A stretch of 64,000 bases of DNA from an uncultured Pseudomonadota bacterium (GTDB lineage: Bacteria > Myxococcota_A > Bradymonadia > Bradymonadales > GCA-2716585), in the NCBI GenBank assembly GCA_937123825.1, contig CAKZKQ010000574.1:1-64000 (forward strand), written 5' to 3'. Under the pieces are notes generated by a model. The model worked only from the letters and a program-made list of their open reading frames with translations, was not told where the DNA came from and searched no databases. This document shows, one piece after another, positions 35,401-41,700 of the stretch. How positions within the stretch are numbered: the stretch's first letter is position 1; each line of letters starts with the position of its first letter. Made by a program: the position numbers and the translations under genes.

Positions 35401-37980
35401 ACAAGAGCGAATCGGCGCGCGGCCACCTTGCATGGCCTGAGCCCAGTCGGCGTCGTTGAGGTAACGGCCAAAAACCTGGACATCATCAATGAGCATGTTG
35501 GCGTTGTTGCCATAAGAGATGCCGCGACCACCAATCTGGGGGTTGTAGCGGCCGTGGCCGCCGCCCGTGTTGGGGTTTGCAGCCGAGGGGCTGGTGGGCC
35601 AGTTTCTGCTGACGGTGCCGCCGTTTGCGCGGCCGTTGATCATGATTTGGACGCGGCTGTTATCGACGCGCACACCAACGTGGACCCACTGGCCGCGCGG
35701 TATGGCGCTGGAGGAGTAGGCGTTGTAGTTGGAGTTGTTGGCGTCCGAGCCGCCCCAGAAGCGCAGCTGGCCATTGTTGTACATCGACAGCGTGTAGCCC
35801 TGACGCGGGGAGCAGCAAGAGCCAAACTGCATGATGCCTTTCTGGTCGCCGCCGCCGGTCCACTTCACCCACGCCATGTAGGAGTAAGGGCCGTTCTGGT
35901 TCAAATCGGTGATGCCGCCGCCGCCGGGAAGCTGCAAACGGGCGCCGTCGCCGCCGCCGGGCGAGTACATCGAGCAGCGGCCGTTGCGCCGGTCGTTGGT
36001 TTCAAAGCGCGTGCCGCCTTGGAACGTGCCGTTGTTCTTCTGAGCGTTGGAGCTCTTGTCGCGAACGGTGTTGCCGGCGCACTCTTCAAAGTCAAAGAAG
36101 AGACGGTCTGCCGTCGAGCCGCTTTCCTCTCCGTAGGTGTCGTTGTCCGCGTCGTAGTAGTAGTCGCGCGTCGGCAGGTTTTCATCAATGCGGCCATCGC
36201 AGTTGTCATCCACCTGGTTGCAGATTTCGTTGACACCAGGTCGGATATTGGCGTTGCGGTCATTGCAGTCACCAGGGCGAGTGACATAGCCAGTGGGGCG
36301 TCTACAGCTCAGCGTGGAGACGTTGTTGTCGCCGAAGTCATCGTTATCGCTGTCACGGTAGTACCGGGTCTGGACACCTTCATCTGTTTGATTGTTGCAG
36401 TTGTCATCGACACCGTTGCACACCTCTGAACGACCAGGGTTCACGTTCTCATTTCGGTCGTTACAGTCCCCAGCCCCATTGGCGGTGTAGTCACCGTAAG
36501 CACGACATTCATAAATTCGAGAGTTGGTGCCGTAGGTGTCATCATCCACGTCTTGATAATAGTAGCGGTGGGCAAAGCCTTCGTCGGTCTGACCATCGCA
36601 GTCGTTGTCGCGGTTGTCGCAGACCTCACGAGCGCCGGGGAAGATGTTGCGGTTGCCATCATCGCAGTCGTGGGTCCGGGTGGTGTAACCACCAGGCTGG
36701 GTACAGGCCAGCGTGGAGCTGTTGCGGTTACCCCAACCATCACCATCGGCGTCACGGTAGTAGCGACGGCGGTTTTCATCGATTTGACCGTTGCAGTTGT
36801 CATCGATGTTGTTGCCGCAGACCTCTGCCCGGCTGGGGTTCACGCCCGCATTGTTGTCATTGCAGTCGCCAGCGCGGCTGGCGGTGTAGTAGCCGCTGGG
36901 GCGGCACTCGTAGATCCGCGAGCCCGTACCGTAGGAGTCACGGTCTCGGTCATAGTAATAGTAGCGGTGGGCGTAGCCTTCATCGACGGAGCGGTCGCAG
37001 TCGTTGTCGATGTTGTCGCAGACTTCGCGGGCGCCTGGGTTGATGTTGCGGTTGTTGTCGTTACAGTCGCCGGTGTTACGCGCGCGGTAGTAACCCGACG
37101 CCGAGCAACGGTTCTGGGAGCTGCTGGTGCCGTAACCATCGTTGTCAAAGTCGTAGTAGAAGCGAATCAGAACGCCTTCATCCGTGGCGCCGTCGCAGTC
37201 ATCATCAAGGCCGTTGCAGACCTCGCGGGCGCCGGGGCGGATGTTGCGGTTGCTGTCGTTGCAGTCGGTGTTGTTGCTGACCCAGCCGCTGTTGCAGGCG
37301 GTGCGCTGGCTGGTGACGTTGCGGTTACCGTAGCCGTCTCCGTCGGCGTCGCGGTAACAAGTGACGGTGCTGCGGCGATAGTGCAGGCGGACACGCACGC
37401 GCGCAATGCAGCTCAGACCCTGGGTGATCCGCAGGTAGACCGTGTTGTTGGTCCCGTAGCGGTAACCCGGGAAGCCCGTGGTGTTGGGGTAGGTCCCCGA
37501 GATGATGTTTGTGTAACCGTCACAACTGCCGCAGCGGCACTGACCTGTTCCGTAGGTCGCACCGAAGTAGGTGGAGTTGAGTCGCCCCTCGATGCGAGAG
37601 CGGTTGCCGCTGCAGCCGTACACACCCTGGTTCTGGTACTCAACCCGAATCACCCGATATCCGGCGGGGATCGGGTCGCGGAACGAACGCTGACCGTTGC
37701 TCCATGAACCGTGGTTGTTGGAGCAGGCGTAGGTCTGGTTGCTGCAAATGCGGCAGTGACCACCAAAGTAGTCCGCGACCACATCGCGAGACTGCGCCGA
37801 AGCTGTGGGCGTCCAGAACATCTGGCTCAAGACCACAACGGCCGCGAAGGCCATCATCGACATCACACGGGTCCACGTCATAGCGCTGCTCCCCCTGTCG
37901 TATTGCGCAAAGCCCTCGGGCCTCCCCTGGAGTAAGGAAGGCTCCTTCCATTGACCGCCGCCTTGGACGTTTCCGGACAT
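23413..37980 (-). CDS. Giant secreted MopE-repeat protein with LamG, FG-GAP and CARDB-like domains
   Basis: About 4,850 aa. A signal peptide (hydrophobic core ending TASAQ) is followed by a Cys-rich beta domain of about 130 aa, then 30 tandem MopE-type repeats. Each repeat reads roughly YRDxDGDGxG (Ca-loop-like), C..PxGY, DCND.N.NINPGA.EVC and DDNCDGQxDE. Later domains are a propeller-like region, two DUF1349-like beta domains, LamG, more CDG..NDCDG motifs, FG-GAP repeats (GDLDNDGVPEIV, DIDGDGLMEIVIG), a CARDB-like segment, and a Gly/Leu-rich helix ending RRKR, like a MYXO-CTERM sorting tail. A Ca-stabilised surface fibre or adhesin is inferred. The start is ambiguous: ATG 37980 (GAGGTG upstream; begins MSGNV like the neighbouring giant) or ATG 37881 (GGGGGAG upstream; directly precedes the signal peptide). 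A longer frame to 38187 is unlikely. Confidence 0.85.
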   Translation of the reverse strand: MSGNVQGGGQWKEPSLLQGRPEGFAQYDRGSSAMTWTRVMSMMAFAAVVVLSQMFWTPTASAQSRDVVADYFGGHCRICSNQTYACSNNHGSWSNGQRSFRDPIPAGYRVIRVEYQNQGVYGCSGNRSRIEGRLNSTYFGATYGTGQCRCGSCDGYTNIISGTYPNTTGFPGYRYGTNNTVYLRITQGLSCIARVRVRLHYRRSTVTCYRDADGDGYGNRNVTSQRTACNSGWVSNNTDCNDSNRNIRPGAREVCNGLDDDCDGATDEGVLIRFYYDFDNDGYGTSSSQNRCSASGYYRARNTGDCNDNNRNINPGAREVCDNIDNDCDRSVDEGYAHRYYYYDRDRDSYGTGSRIYECRPSGYYTASRAGDCNDNNAGVNPSRAEVCGNNIDDNCNGQIDENRRRYYRDADGDGWGNRNSSTLACTQPGGYTTRTHDCDDGNRNIFPGAREVCDNRDNDCDGQTDEGFAHRYYYQDVDDDTYGTNSRIYECRAYGDYTANGAGDCNDRNENVNPGRSEVCNGVDDNCNNQTDEGVQTRYYRDSDNDDFGDNNVSTLSCRRPTGYVTRPGDCNDRNANIRPGVNEICNQVDDNCDGRIDENLPTRDYYYDADNDTYGEESGSTADRLFFDFEECAGNTVRDKSSNAQKNNGTFQGGTRFETNDRRNGRCSMYSPGGGDGARLQLPGGGGITDLNQNGPYSYMAWVKWTGGGDQKGIMQFGSCCSPRQGYTLSMYNNGQLRFWGGSDANNSNYNAYSSSAIPRGQWVHVGVRVDNSRVQIMINGRANGGTVSRNWPTSPSAANPNTGGGHGRYNPQIGGRGISYGNNANMLIDDVQVFGRYLNDADWAQAMQGGRAPIRSCGPQGNFRATRQGDCNDNNRNINPGVDEVCNNGVDDNCDGRIDENLVNYYRDADGDNYGNPASRRTACSQPGGYVTNNTDCNDGNANINPGAREVCNGIDDDCDGQADEGLLVARYRDRDGDGYGVGSGTQSFQTSELSITANWTYRDLPEARGNVSVTVFANGDINSSSEYLGLNIDGQFRGDFFRFSTCSNCWRSQAHTVSEADWNRYVADQRVDFRIYNRNGVGAARTYLQVTYSTGRTYNVCPNAPGYTSSTGDCNDNEDRMNPGLSEVCGDDLDNNCDGRVDENLVTFYRDSDGDTYGTTATTRACDQPPGYTSRPGDCNDSNVNINPGRTEVCDNLDNNCNGTVDEGLRENLYRDNDRDGYAQARRNFSQTTGQQYRPRGQFARYTLRDLPPAASNVTLDIWANGDINSSSEYLPVQLDGAAVGDAFRYGTCSNCWVRHRFTVSAAFWNARFNDRLANLDIFLSGNVGAVTVYAQISYSSGGDTVNVCPGTPGFTNQLGDCNDFNINMNPGRSEICGNGLDDNCNGTIDEGQRTWYRDTDGDGFGNSGSTTTSCVQPNGYVESGGDCNDSDPNINPGQTEVCNGVDDNCNGQTDEGLLTTRYRDNDGDGFGTVAAQVCPNTPGWTVRRGDCNDGNPNIYPGAREVCDNLDNDCDGQTDEGRRVTRFRDEDGDGYGTNQTGSVCPDWEGWAVRRGDCNDRNENVNPSATEVCNSIDDDCDGGVDEEVRIRFYRDGDGDGFGNPNSSTLSCDRPAGYVDNNEDCNDSRANVNPRAVEVCDGLDNDCDGQVDENLLVLRYRDRDGDGFGATARNVCANTPGYVVDDGDCNDNNANINPDAQEICGNNVDDNCDGEIDENEVVFFIDRDNDTYGDVGTSTSACDRPPGYTDRGGDCNDRNANINPGVREVCDNVDNNCNGTIDEGLRVTRYRDADGDDYGTNQTAQVCANTPGYADEPGDCNDRNANINPDAQEICGNRVDDNCNGQVDENQIRFYRDGDGDGFGSNTSILACNRPAGYVDNNEDCNDNNINIRPGATEVCNGVDDNCDGQIDNGLPTARFFRDQDGDGYGTAQSIVRCGPTGLYRADTDGDCDDVRSFINPGVEEICNNGFDDDCDGQIDENLVTYYRDADGDNYGSTVSTRACSQPAGYVELGGDCNDRNRNVNPGATEVCNHIDDNCVNGVDEGVTVRRYRDLDGDNYGTTAGNVCVGDNGWGANPGDCNDGDADINPGATEVCDFVDNNCNGQTDEGLRVTRYRDSDGDGYGTSQEASVCANTPGYAEETGDCNDSNENINPGVNEVCGNRVDDNCDGQVDENQIRFYRDLDGDGFGDGNAPTLSCERPVGYVDNNEDCNDNNINIRPGATEVCNGVDDNCDGQIDNGLPTARFFLDRDGDAYGDSNDSVVNCGPTGLYRADTGGDCNDGNPNVNPRVEEVCANNIDDNCNGQVDEGTLVWYRDGDSDGFGNRLVSTRACDQPAGYVQNNTDCDDGRANVNPDADEVCDALDNNCNGTIDEGLRVTRFRDSDNDNYGTDQTARVCPQWDGWANENGDCNDNNANINPDATEVCGNGVDDNCDGIADENIRTWYLDSDGDGFGSSLTARDCEQPNGYVSNNLDCNDNNANINPDADEDCNGVDDNCDGQIDEELLVELFRDDDRDGYGSNRTSNVCPGAPGYTNRAGDCDDTRNFVNPGADELCGNNIDDNCNGQIDENQRDFFRDFDGDGFGNPNNARNACTVPNGYVADNTDCNDGEAAINPGADERCNAIDDNCNGQEDEGNPDAGDACDSGLDGVCAEVSTTVCIGGEVVCGPRDEDGFGDVSTVNVPGGLLGRRQGVVNTDWKLITSNGVYMFNLAYGRNGGNFNGYTVRVLDPENNFAQVKEFQVGTSSLYIDGISAKGDTLYAIQWTGSNGARVVEIDWRRERILGETTHNQGATQAIEGQYDWINDVFWMGALRFSNNIYEHRSTEISASSLVRTFEAQGAGGGAGTVASDGRFLYVKRWANYPGQDDIIRIGSGYGNTVRGLNYGTVATVGRTLTTTYHSDGYLYIGGTGSNSLQRVQVTAPRREICDDGIDNNCNGGIDDYCPNDDPFDDFDSGLVRCNWNVVSSNGAATQPEVANGVLKAKLAAAAVSGLPNYASGLTSRFTVSGDFDITAEFNLVRWNPESGIRVNLAAANSTAHRLNERGGNEFYRANFGGVLSNLVETGQTQGRLRLVREGSTMIAYYDDAGWREFGRQDNMPTTPTAVALSIHGHGSLPSDIEVHFDNFTVREGGIAEPPAFGPEVCDGEDNNCDGVIDEDTTVACSTQCGDGVRACVEGVLGECSAREPADTELCDDDIDNDCNGEVDEFCGGFDPFDDFEDGNIAACRWDTFTNPSYNQGGDAGVRVDEAGGVLRARIARNTRGETFIGGIRSRFQVEGDFDVQIDYGLPGWPNQSHIRVGLIVDGVGSIQRTGDRIEGEGYVSTFGNTVTGRRATSAREGRLRLIRVGNTMRSLVMDGLGGNWIQTAVGTVATDTTSITLQAWGHDFVPSNVEVSFDNLFFNNCNENDRCRTWDNGRLVGFGGLGTPEGAFDQNTCDGLDNDCDGLTDGFDRACETACGVGTETCVEGDWQTCSAQAPIAEVCDGEDNDCDGEIDEEDPQEGTFCTVSGQQGLCAQGTKVCRGEQGLICEGPEPGVEICDGQDNDCDGQADEVGDAPEVFASDALVGYWSFEENNGSTFRDNAGDNNVGTINLDARLGRNGRYGNALALDGTGDHGSVPADGTELDMDRHNQITIAAWLNPAAHSARAYTVYRAASYYLTLANGRPAFYGYGLTNPGYHTAPTAIALDRWTHVAATWDGTTIRIYIDGALAHTSTSGGAFQDDASPLVIGHRSNTPNTAFNGLVDEVVISRTAMSQAEIQALAEPEMPGGGVQCDTGNQGECQAGLTVCSNGNFACEGAEPVAELCDGLDNNCDGDVDEGNPQGGGSCTTNNIGACRVGQFLCDGGSLVCDAPEPGELAEVCDGVDNDCDGATDETFPGEGDTCATGRLGVCAIGQNRCVAGNEACVGPEPTTEVCDNQDNNCDGVVDENLTRACSTDCGGGIETCDAGNWEGCTARQPTAEICDGEDNDCDGFTDESIRRACRTACGGGTQLCTDGEFGDCSAPQPVAELCDGLDNDCNGFIDDAVDCGCQYFPRDEPVQPTLEWMWSQSDVEPDHDEVMMTPIVGPLRDTNNDGRVNENDVPVVLFTTTTSQYRSGGYLRAINGSDGQELWVYTDRKVSGASSPALGDLDNDGVPEIVAYSWRDIARGAPNNSGLVALDNNGNELWNNTDVNRGGHYEMGSPAIADIDPNTPGNEIATCFWLVDAQGNTLWDNWGNLPNGYTARGFCAPAVADIDGDGLMEIVIGARAYNHDGSILWDNIQVYGQWNNDYDIAPAIADLNGDGVPEVVVVRGAVYVLDGRNGNLLAQHALPGGGQGGAPNIADFDGDGLPEIGTAGGEAYAVFKLVEINGAPTLQVQWQRQTRDFSSNITGSSVFDFNGDGVADVVYNDELFLRIYNGRTGEVTFEERNWSGTLVEYPVIVDIDNDGNAEIVVGRNTVGNYQDDYGDYDGTPLSGVRVYGDANDNWVNTRTIWNQYSYHITNVNDNSSVTSPEQRHWTQRNTNGWRNNFQGDQGLFSAPDLAVETVGDLDQGADAGNYPNTDVGYCPAYNRLELTVCNNGDVPLPAGVDVGIYLGHPDNDRLVATTVTTQRLETDAPNNCEALTLEWNSDVQGQFELFTKLDFENDHNECDEDNNVTSLGSFTLSAITEEKCDGVDNDCNGIADTDIPQFGEECQVEGEFGPCSVGVFACEDGRLICDADEPTEELCDGVDNNCDGVVDNDPVDCADGQECRNDSINDDFVCVDLLTVSNDCGGVCPLGTVCDTDGECTPYCFDNGGCPSGDVCEGNVCQPAPEQLGSLDQVDDEDKGEEIATPMGNCSAPSFTGNNPAPAGGFGLLLLLGLGLIVVRRKR
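30050..37360 (-). repeat. 30 tandem MopE-type Ca-binding coding repeats
   Basis: I counted 30 copies of the DxDxDGxG loop between the N-terminal domain and the propeller-like region, usually 60-70 codons apart. Three copies (7, 9 and 11) are interrupted at the same point by extra domains (35415-36120, 34675-35015, 33930-34295). Copies 18-20 and 23-25 are near-identical blocks about 980 bp apart, a segmental duplication inside the array. Confidence 0.9.
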
Positions 37981-38625
37981 GTCTTCACCTCGGAACTTTG
38001 CGTTCAACATCTGACTGGTTCCTTCCGACAAAACACCAGAGCCCTGCGTCCGCCTGGATTGCAGGGTGTCATGCGTTGCGTTGATCTTGTTGAACTGGGA
38101 CGTTCCGTTCGCCTCAGCCCGTGCCTCCCGTGGAGGTCCTGGTAAGTGATCAAGCGTCTTCATGTCGTCTCTGGTCGTCGTCATCATCTATCCCTTTGGA
38201 CCATTCATACACTGAACGGCCCGACGCATTGAACTTTTTGCGCGACAACTGACAAGACTCCTTGTCACTGTCAGCAACAGCCCTCGAACAACACGCCGTT
38301 CATCTTGGACACGCTTGTGTCTATACCAGTCTATTGCAGATCCGGGGCCAACCTCAACCTCGACCAGCACGATCTCGAAGATCTCTCCAAACGCTCTCGC
38401 AGATCCATCGCCAGACCCCACAGATCCACCCAAACCAGCCTCCCCTTCCCCCCAGACACGCTCTTGAGTGAAAAAAACCCACTTTGACTGACATCAAACC
38501 TCAAAACACGCCCCGATCGCCCCACTTCTTCGCCAAAGCCCAAGCATGCACAGACCCCTTCAAAGTGACAATTTTCGTTGACACCCTGCAGTAGCCACCC
38601 ACTTTGGGCCCCATTCTTTTTGGGC

Positions 38626-38670
38626 AAAAAACACAAAAAAGGCGCGCCGACCATCCCAGGTCAACGCGCC
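38626..38670 (-). terminator. Intrinsic terminator of the Cys-rich giant gene
   Basis: On the minus strand, GGCGCG pairs with CGCGCC; two G-U pairs and an inner GACC/GGTC extend the stem to 12 pairs around a 6-nt loop. TTTTTTGTGTTTTTT follows immediately. This is one of the strongest terminators in the window. Confidence 0.9.
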
Positions 38671-38689
38671 CTTGGCGCTTCAGAAGGAA

Positions 38690-38711
38690 GTCGGACCCGA
38701 ATGGGCCCGAC
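38690..38711 (-). terminator. Upstream hairpin between the giant's stop and its terminator
   Basis: A 9-bp stem with one G-U pair (GTCGGGCCC with GGGTCCGAC) and a 4-nt loop begins 14 nt after the stop codon. It may protect the 3' end or act as a first terminator with the short TTCCTTCT run. Confidence 0.5.
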
Positions 38712-38724
38712 CCGATAAGATGGA

Positions 38725-41700
38725 TCAGAACGGGTTGTCGCCCTCGCAACCCACCGTCCAGGCGATGCAGGCGCTGTTGACCTCGTCCTCGCAGCACTGG
38801 AAGCCGCTGGCGCCGCAGTCCACGTCCTGGGTGCAGCTCAGGAAGGCCGTGTCGCACTGACCGCGCACCGAGCACTGCGCCACCCCGCCAACCTCACAGC
38901 AGGTCGCCAGCGGGAAGGGATCGCAGACCGAGGTGTCGTTGGCGCAGTTCAGCGCCGGCACCGTGGTGTCGCAGAAGGCCTGGTCCATACAGACCGTGCC
39001 CATCTGGTCGTAGTTGCAACACGTCAGACCACCGAAGCAGTCGTCGTCGGTCTGGCAGGACTCACCAAGGCGCGCCTGGCAGGTGCCGCCAGGCACACAG
39101 ATCGGGGTGCGGCCCTGCTCGTTGCAGCACTCCTGACCGTTGCCGCAATCCCCATCGTCCACACAGGCCACGGGGCACTCGGCGTCGGTCACACAGGCGG
39201 GCTCATCCAGGGTGCGGCAGCACAGCTCGCCGTTGCCGCAGTCCGAGTTGGTGTTGCACGCCAGGTTGTTGTCGTCGCCGCACTGACCGGCCGGCGAGCA
39301 GTGGGCGCCGAAGGGGCTCTCCTGGTCGCCGCAGCAGATCCGGCCATCACCACAGTCGCTGTCGCTGCGGCAGGGGTCGGGACAGGTGTCGGGCACGGTG
39401 CAGATCGGGCTCTGACCCGCTTTGCAGCACACCAACCCGTCGGCGCAGTCGGTGTCCACATCGCACTCGGGCTCCGGCGCGCAATCAAGGGGCGCGGTGC
39501 AAGAGTTGGTGAACGGACAGCAGACGTCGCCATCGCTGCAATCGTTGTCGTTCTCGCACAGCAGGCAGAAGTCGCTGCAGACGTTGTCGGCCGGCACATT
39601 GCAGCAAATGTCATCGCCACACTGCGCCGGGTCACAAACGCGGACCGCCTCAATCTCACAGCAGCCCGTGCCAGCGGGACAATCGGCGTTCTCTTCACAG
39701 GTGGGCAGCGGCACAAAGTCCTGACAGTCCACACCCACCAGGCACAGGTTCTCCACGCCCGAATCACAGCAGACCGCCTCGGGGCCGAACTGGTCGGCAC
39801 AATCGGCGTCCACCTGACACTCATCGTCGCGCTCGGCGGGTTGACACTGGTTGTCCTGCGGCGCCGCCGGGAAGAAGGCGTTGATGGCCGCTGCCGGGAC
39901 CGTCTCCTGCTGGTTGTCGGCGCAGGTGATGGCCGCGTCCTCGCCTTCAAAGACGACCTGGAAACTCTGGCCGTTTTGCAGGTTGAGGATTTCGTAGCCG
40001 CTCGGCGCGGTGGTTTCGACGGCCTGGAAGCAAGGCAGGACATCAAAACGGGTGCGGCGCGCGGCCTGACCCTCGGTCTCAAAGAACATCGCCGAAGCGC
40101 CGCTGCTGTAGTCGGCCAGCAACACGCCGATGTCTTCGCCGTAGTCGAAGCACTGCTCCAGGACGTTGTCTTCGCCGAAGCATTCGAGCGTGTCGCCCAG
40201 GCAGCTCTCGCCAATCAAGCAGGCTTCAGGGCTGCCACCGCAGGTGCTGCGGTTGACCACATCGCAGCAAAGCTGGCCGTTGCAGACGATCGGGTCACAG
40301 ACCGTGACGATGTCGCGCTGGCAGCAACCCACACCTTCGCCACAATCGGCGTCGGTTTCGCAGACGGGCTGCGGGGTCAACTCGCGGCAGATGGCGCCGT
40401 CGGTGCAGGCGTTGGACAGGCCTGTGTCGCAGCACACGGCGTTGGGACCAAAGATGCCCACACACTCGCTGTCCTGCTGACAGTCGTCGTTGCGCTCAAA
40501 GGGCTGGCACTGACCGGCGTCGGGCGCGTCGGGGAAGTACGGCTCGAAGGCCGCCGTGGGCAGCGTCTCGCTGGAGTTGTCGGCGCAGGTGATGTTGACC
40601 GTGTCGCCGTCGATGTCGAGCACAAAGACCTCTTGCGTCAGGGCGTCCTCAATGACGAGGTTGCCGTCGGCGTCTTCGGTCGCGTTGTAGCAAGGCACCT
40701 GGTCCAGGTAGGCCCGACGTGCGGGGCGACCGGCCTGGGTGAAGAACTGGGCGCGGCGCTGGTTGCTGTAGTTGCTCTCGATGATGCCCACCTCGCCGGT
40801 GTCCACACAGGAGTCAAACTCAGCGTCGTTGCCGAAGCACACCAGCGCGCCGCCCACACAACTGTCAAGGACGGGGTCCGGCGGGGCCGGGCACTCGTTG
40901 CCAATCAGGCAGCGGTTGCCGACCTCAGTTGGGCAGCACAGTGAGCCGGCGGCGCAAGCGTCGCCCTGGCCAATCTGGCAGAAGTCCAGCACACCGTCGC
41001 ACTCGGCCTGGGTGGCGCAGACGTTCTCTTGATCCAGGGTGCAGCACAGCTCTTCGCCGCAGATCGCCGGGTCACAGACCCTGGCCGGGGCCAGGTCACA
41101 GCAAATCTCGCCGTTTGCACAGTCGCTCTCTTCGTCGCAGCTGGGCCGCGGCGAGTTTTGCGCGCAGGTGTCGGCGGGCAGGCACTCGTTGAGCAGGCCG
41201 GTGTTGCAGCAGACAAGCTGCGGATCCAGATCCTGGCATTCGCTGTTGGCCTGACACTCGTCGTTGCGGGGCGCTGCATCGCAGACGCCTTCCACCGGGC
41301 GCGAAGGCAGGTAGGCCAACACGCCGGTCACCGGCACGGTTTCAACGGTGTTGTCCGGGCAGGTGATCTGCGCGTCGTCGCCGTTGAAGGCGATCTGGTA
41401 GGCATCGGAGGTGTTGATGTCCAAAATCTGGAACCCACCGCCTTCGATGGCCACCGCCTCGTAGCAGGGGATATCGCCCAGCGAGGCGGTCCGGCGAGTC
41501 TCGTCGCCGTTGTGGACAAAGAAGGTGGCGCTGGAGTCGTTGTCGTAGACGGCGCGGGTCAGACCCAGGCCATCAAAGTCCTCGCAGGACAGGACCTCGG
41601 CGCCCAGGCCGAAGCAACCCAGCGTCGGCTGGACACAGCTGCCATCGAGCGGGTCGGGCAGACCGGGACACTCATCGCCCACCAGGCAGCGGTTGCCCTC

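Larger units (their letters stand above)
37981..38724. other. Region between the two giant genes
   Basis: It contains the terminators of the upstream giant (38626-38711) and the promoter/leader of the MopE giant. A weak extended -10-like TGGTATAGA lies at 38328-38320 on the minus strand without a clear -35. No independent gene was recognised. Confidence 0.5.
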
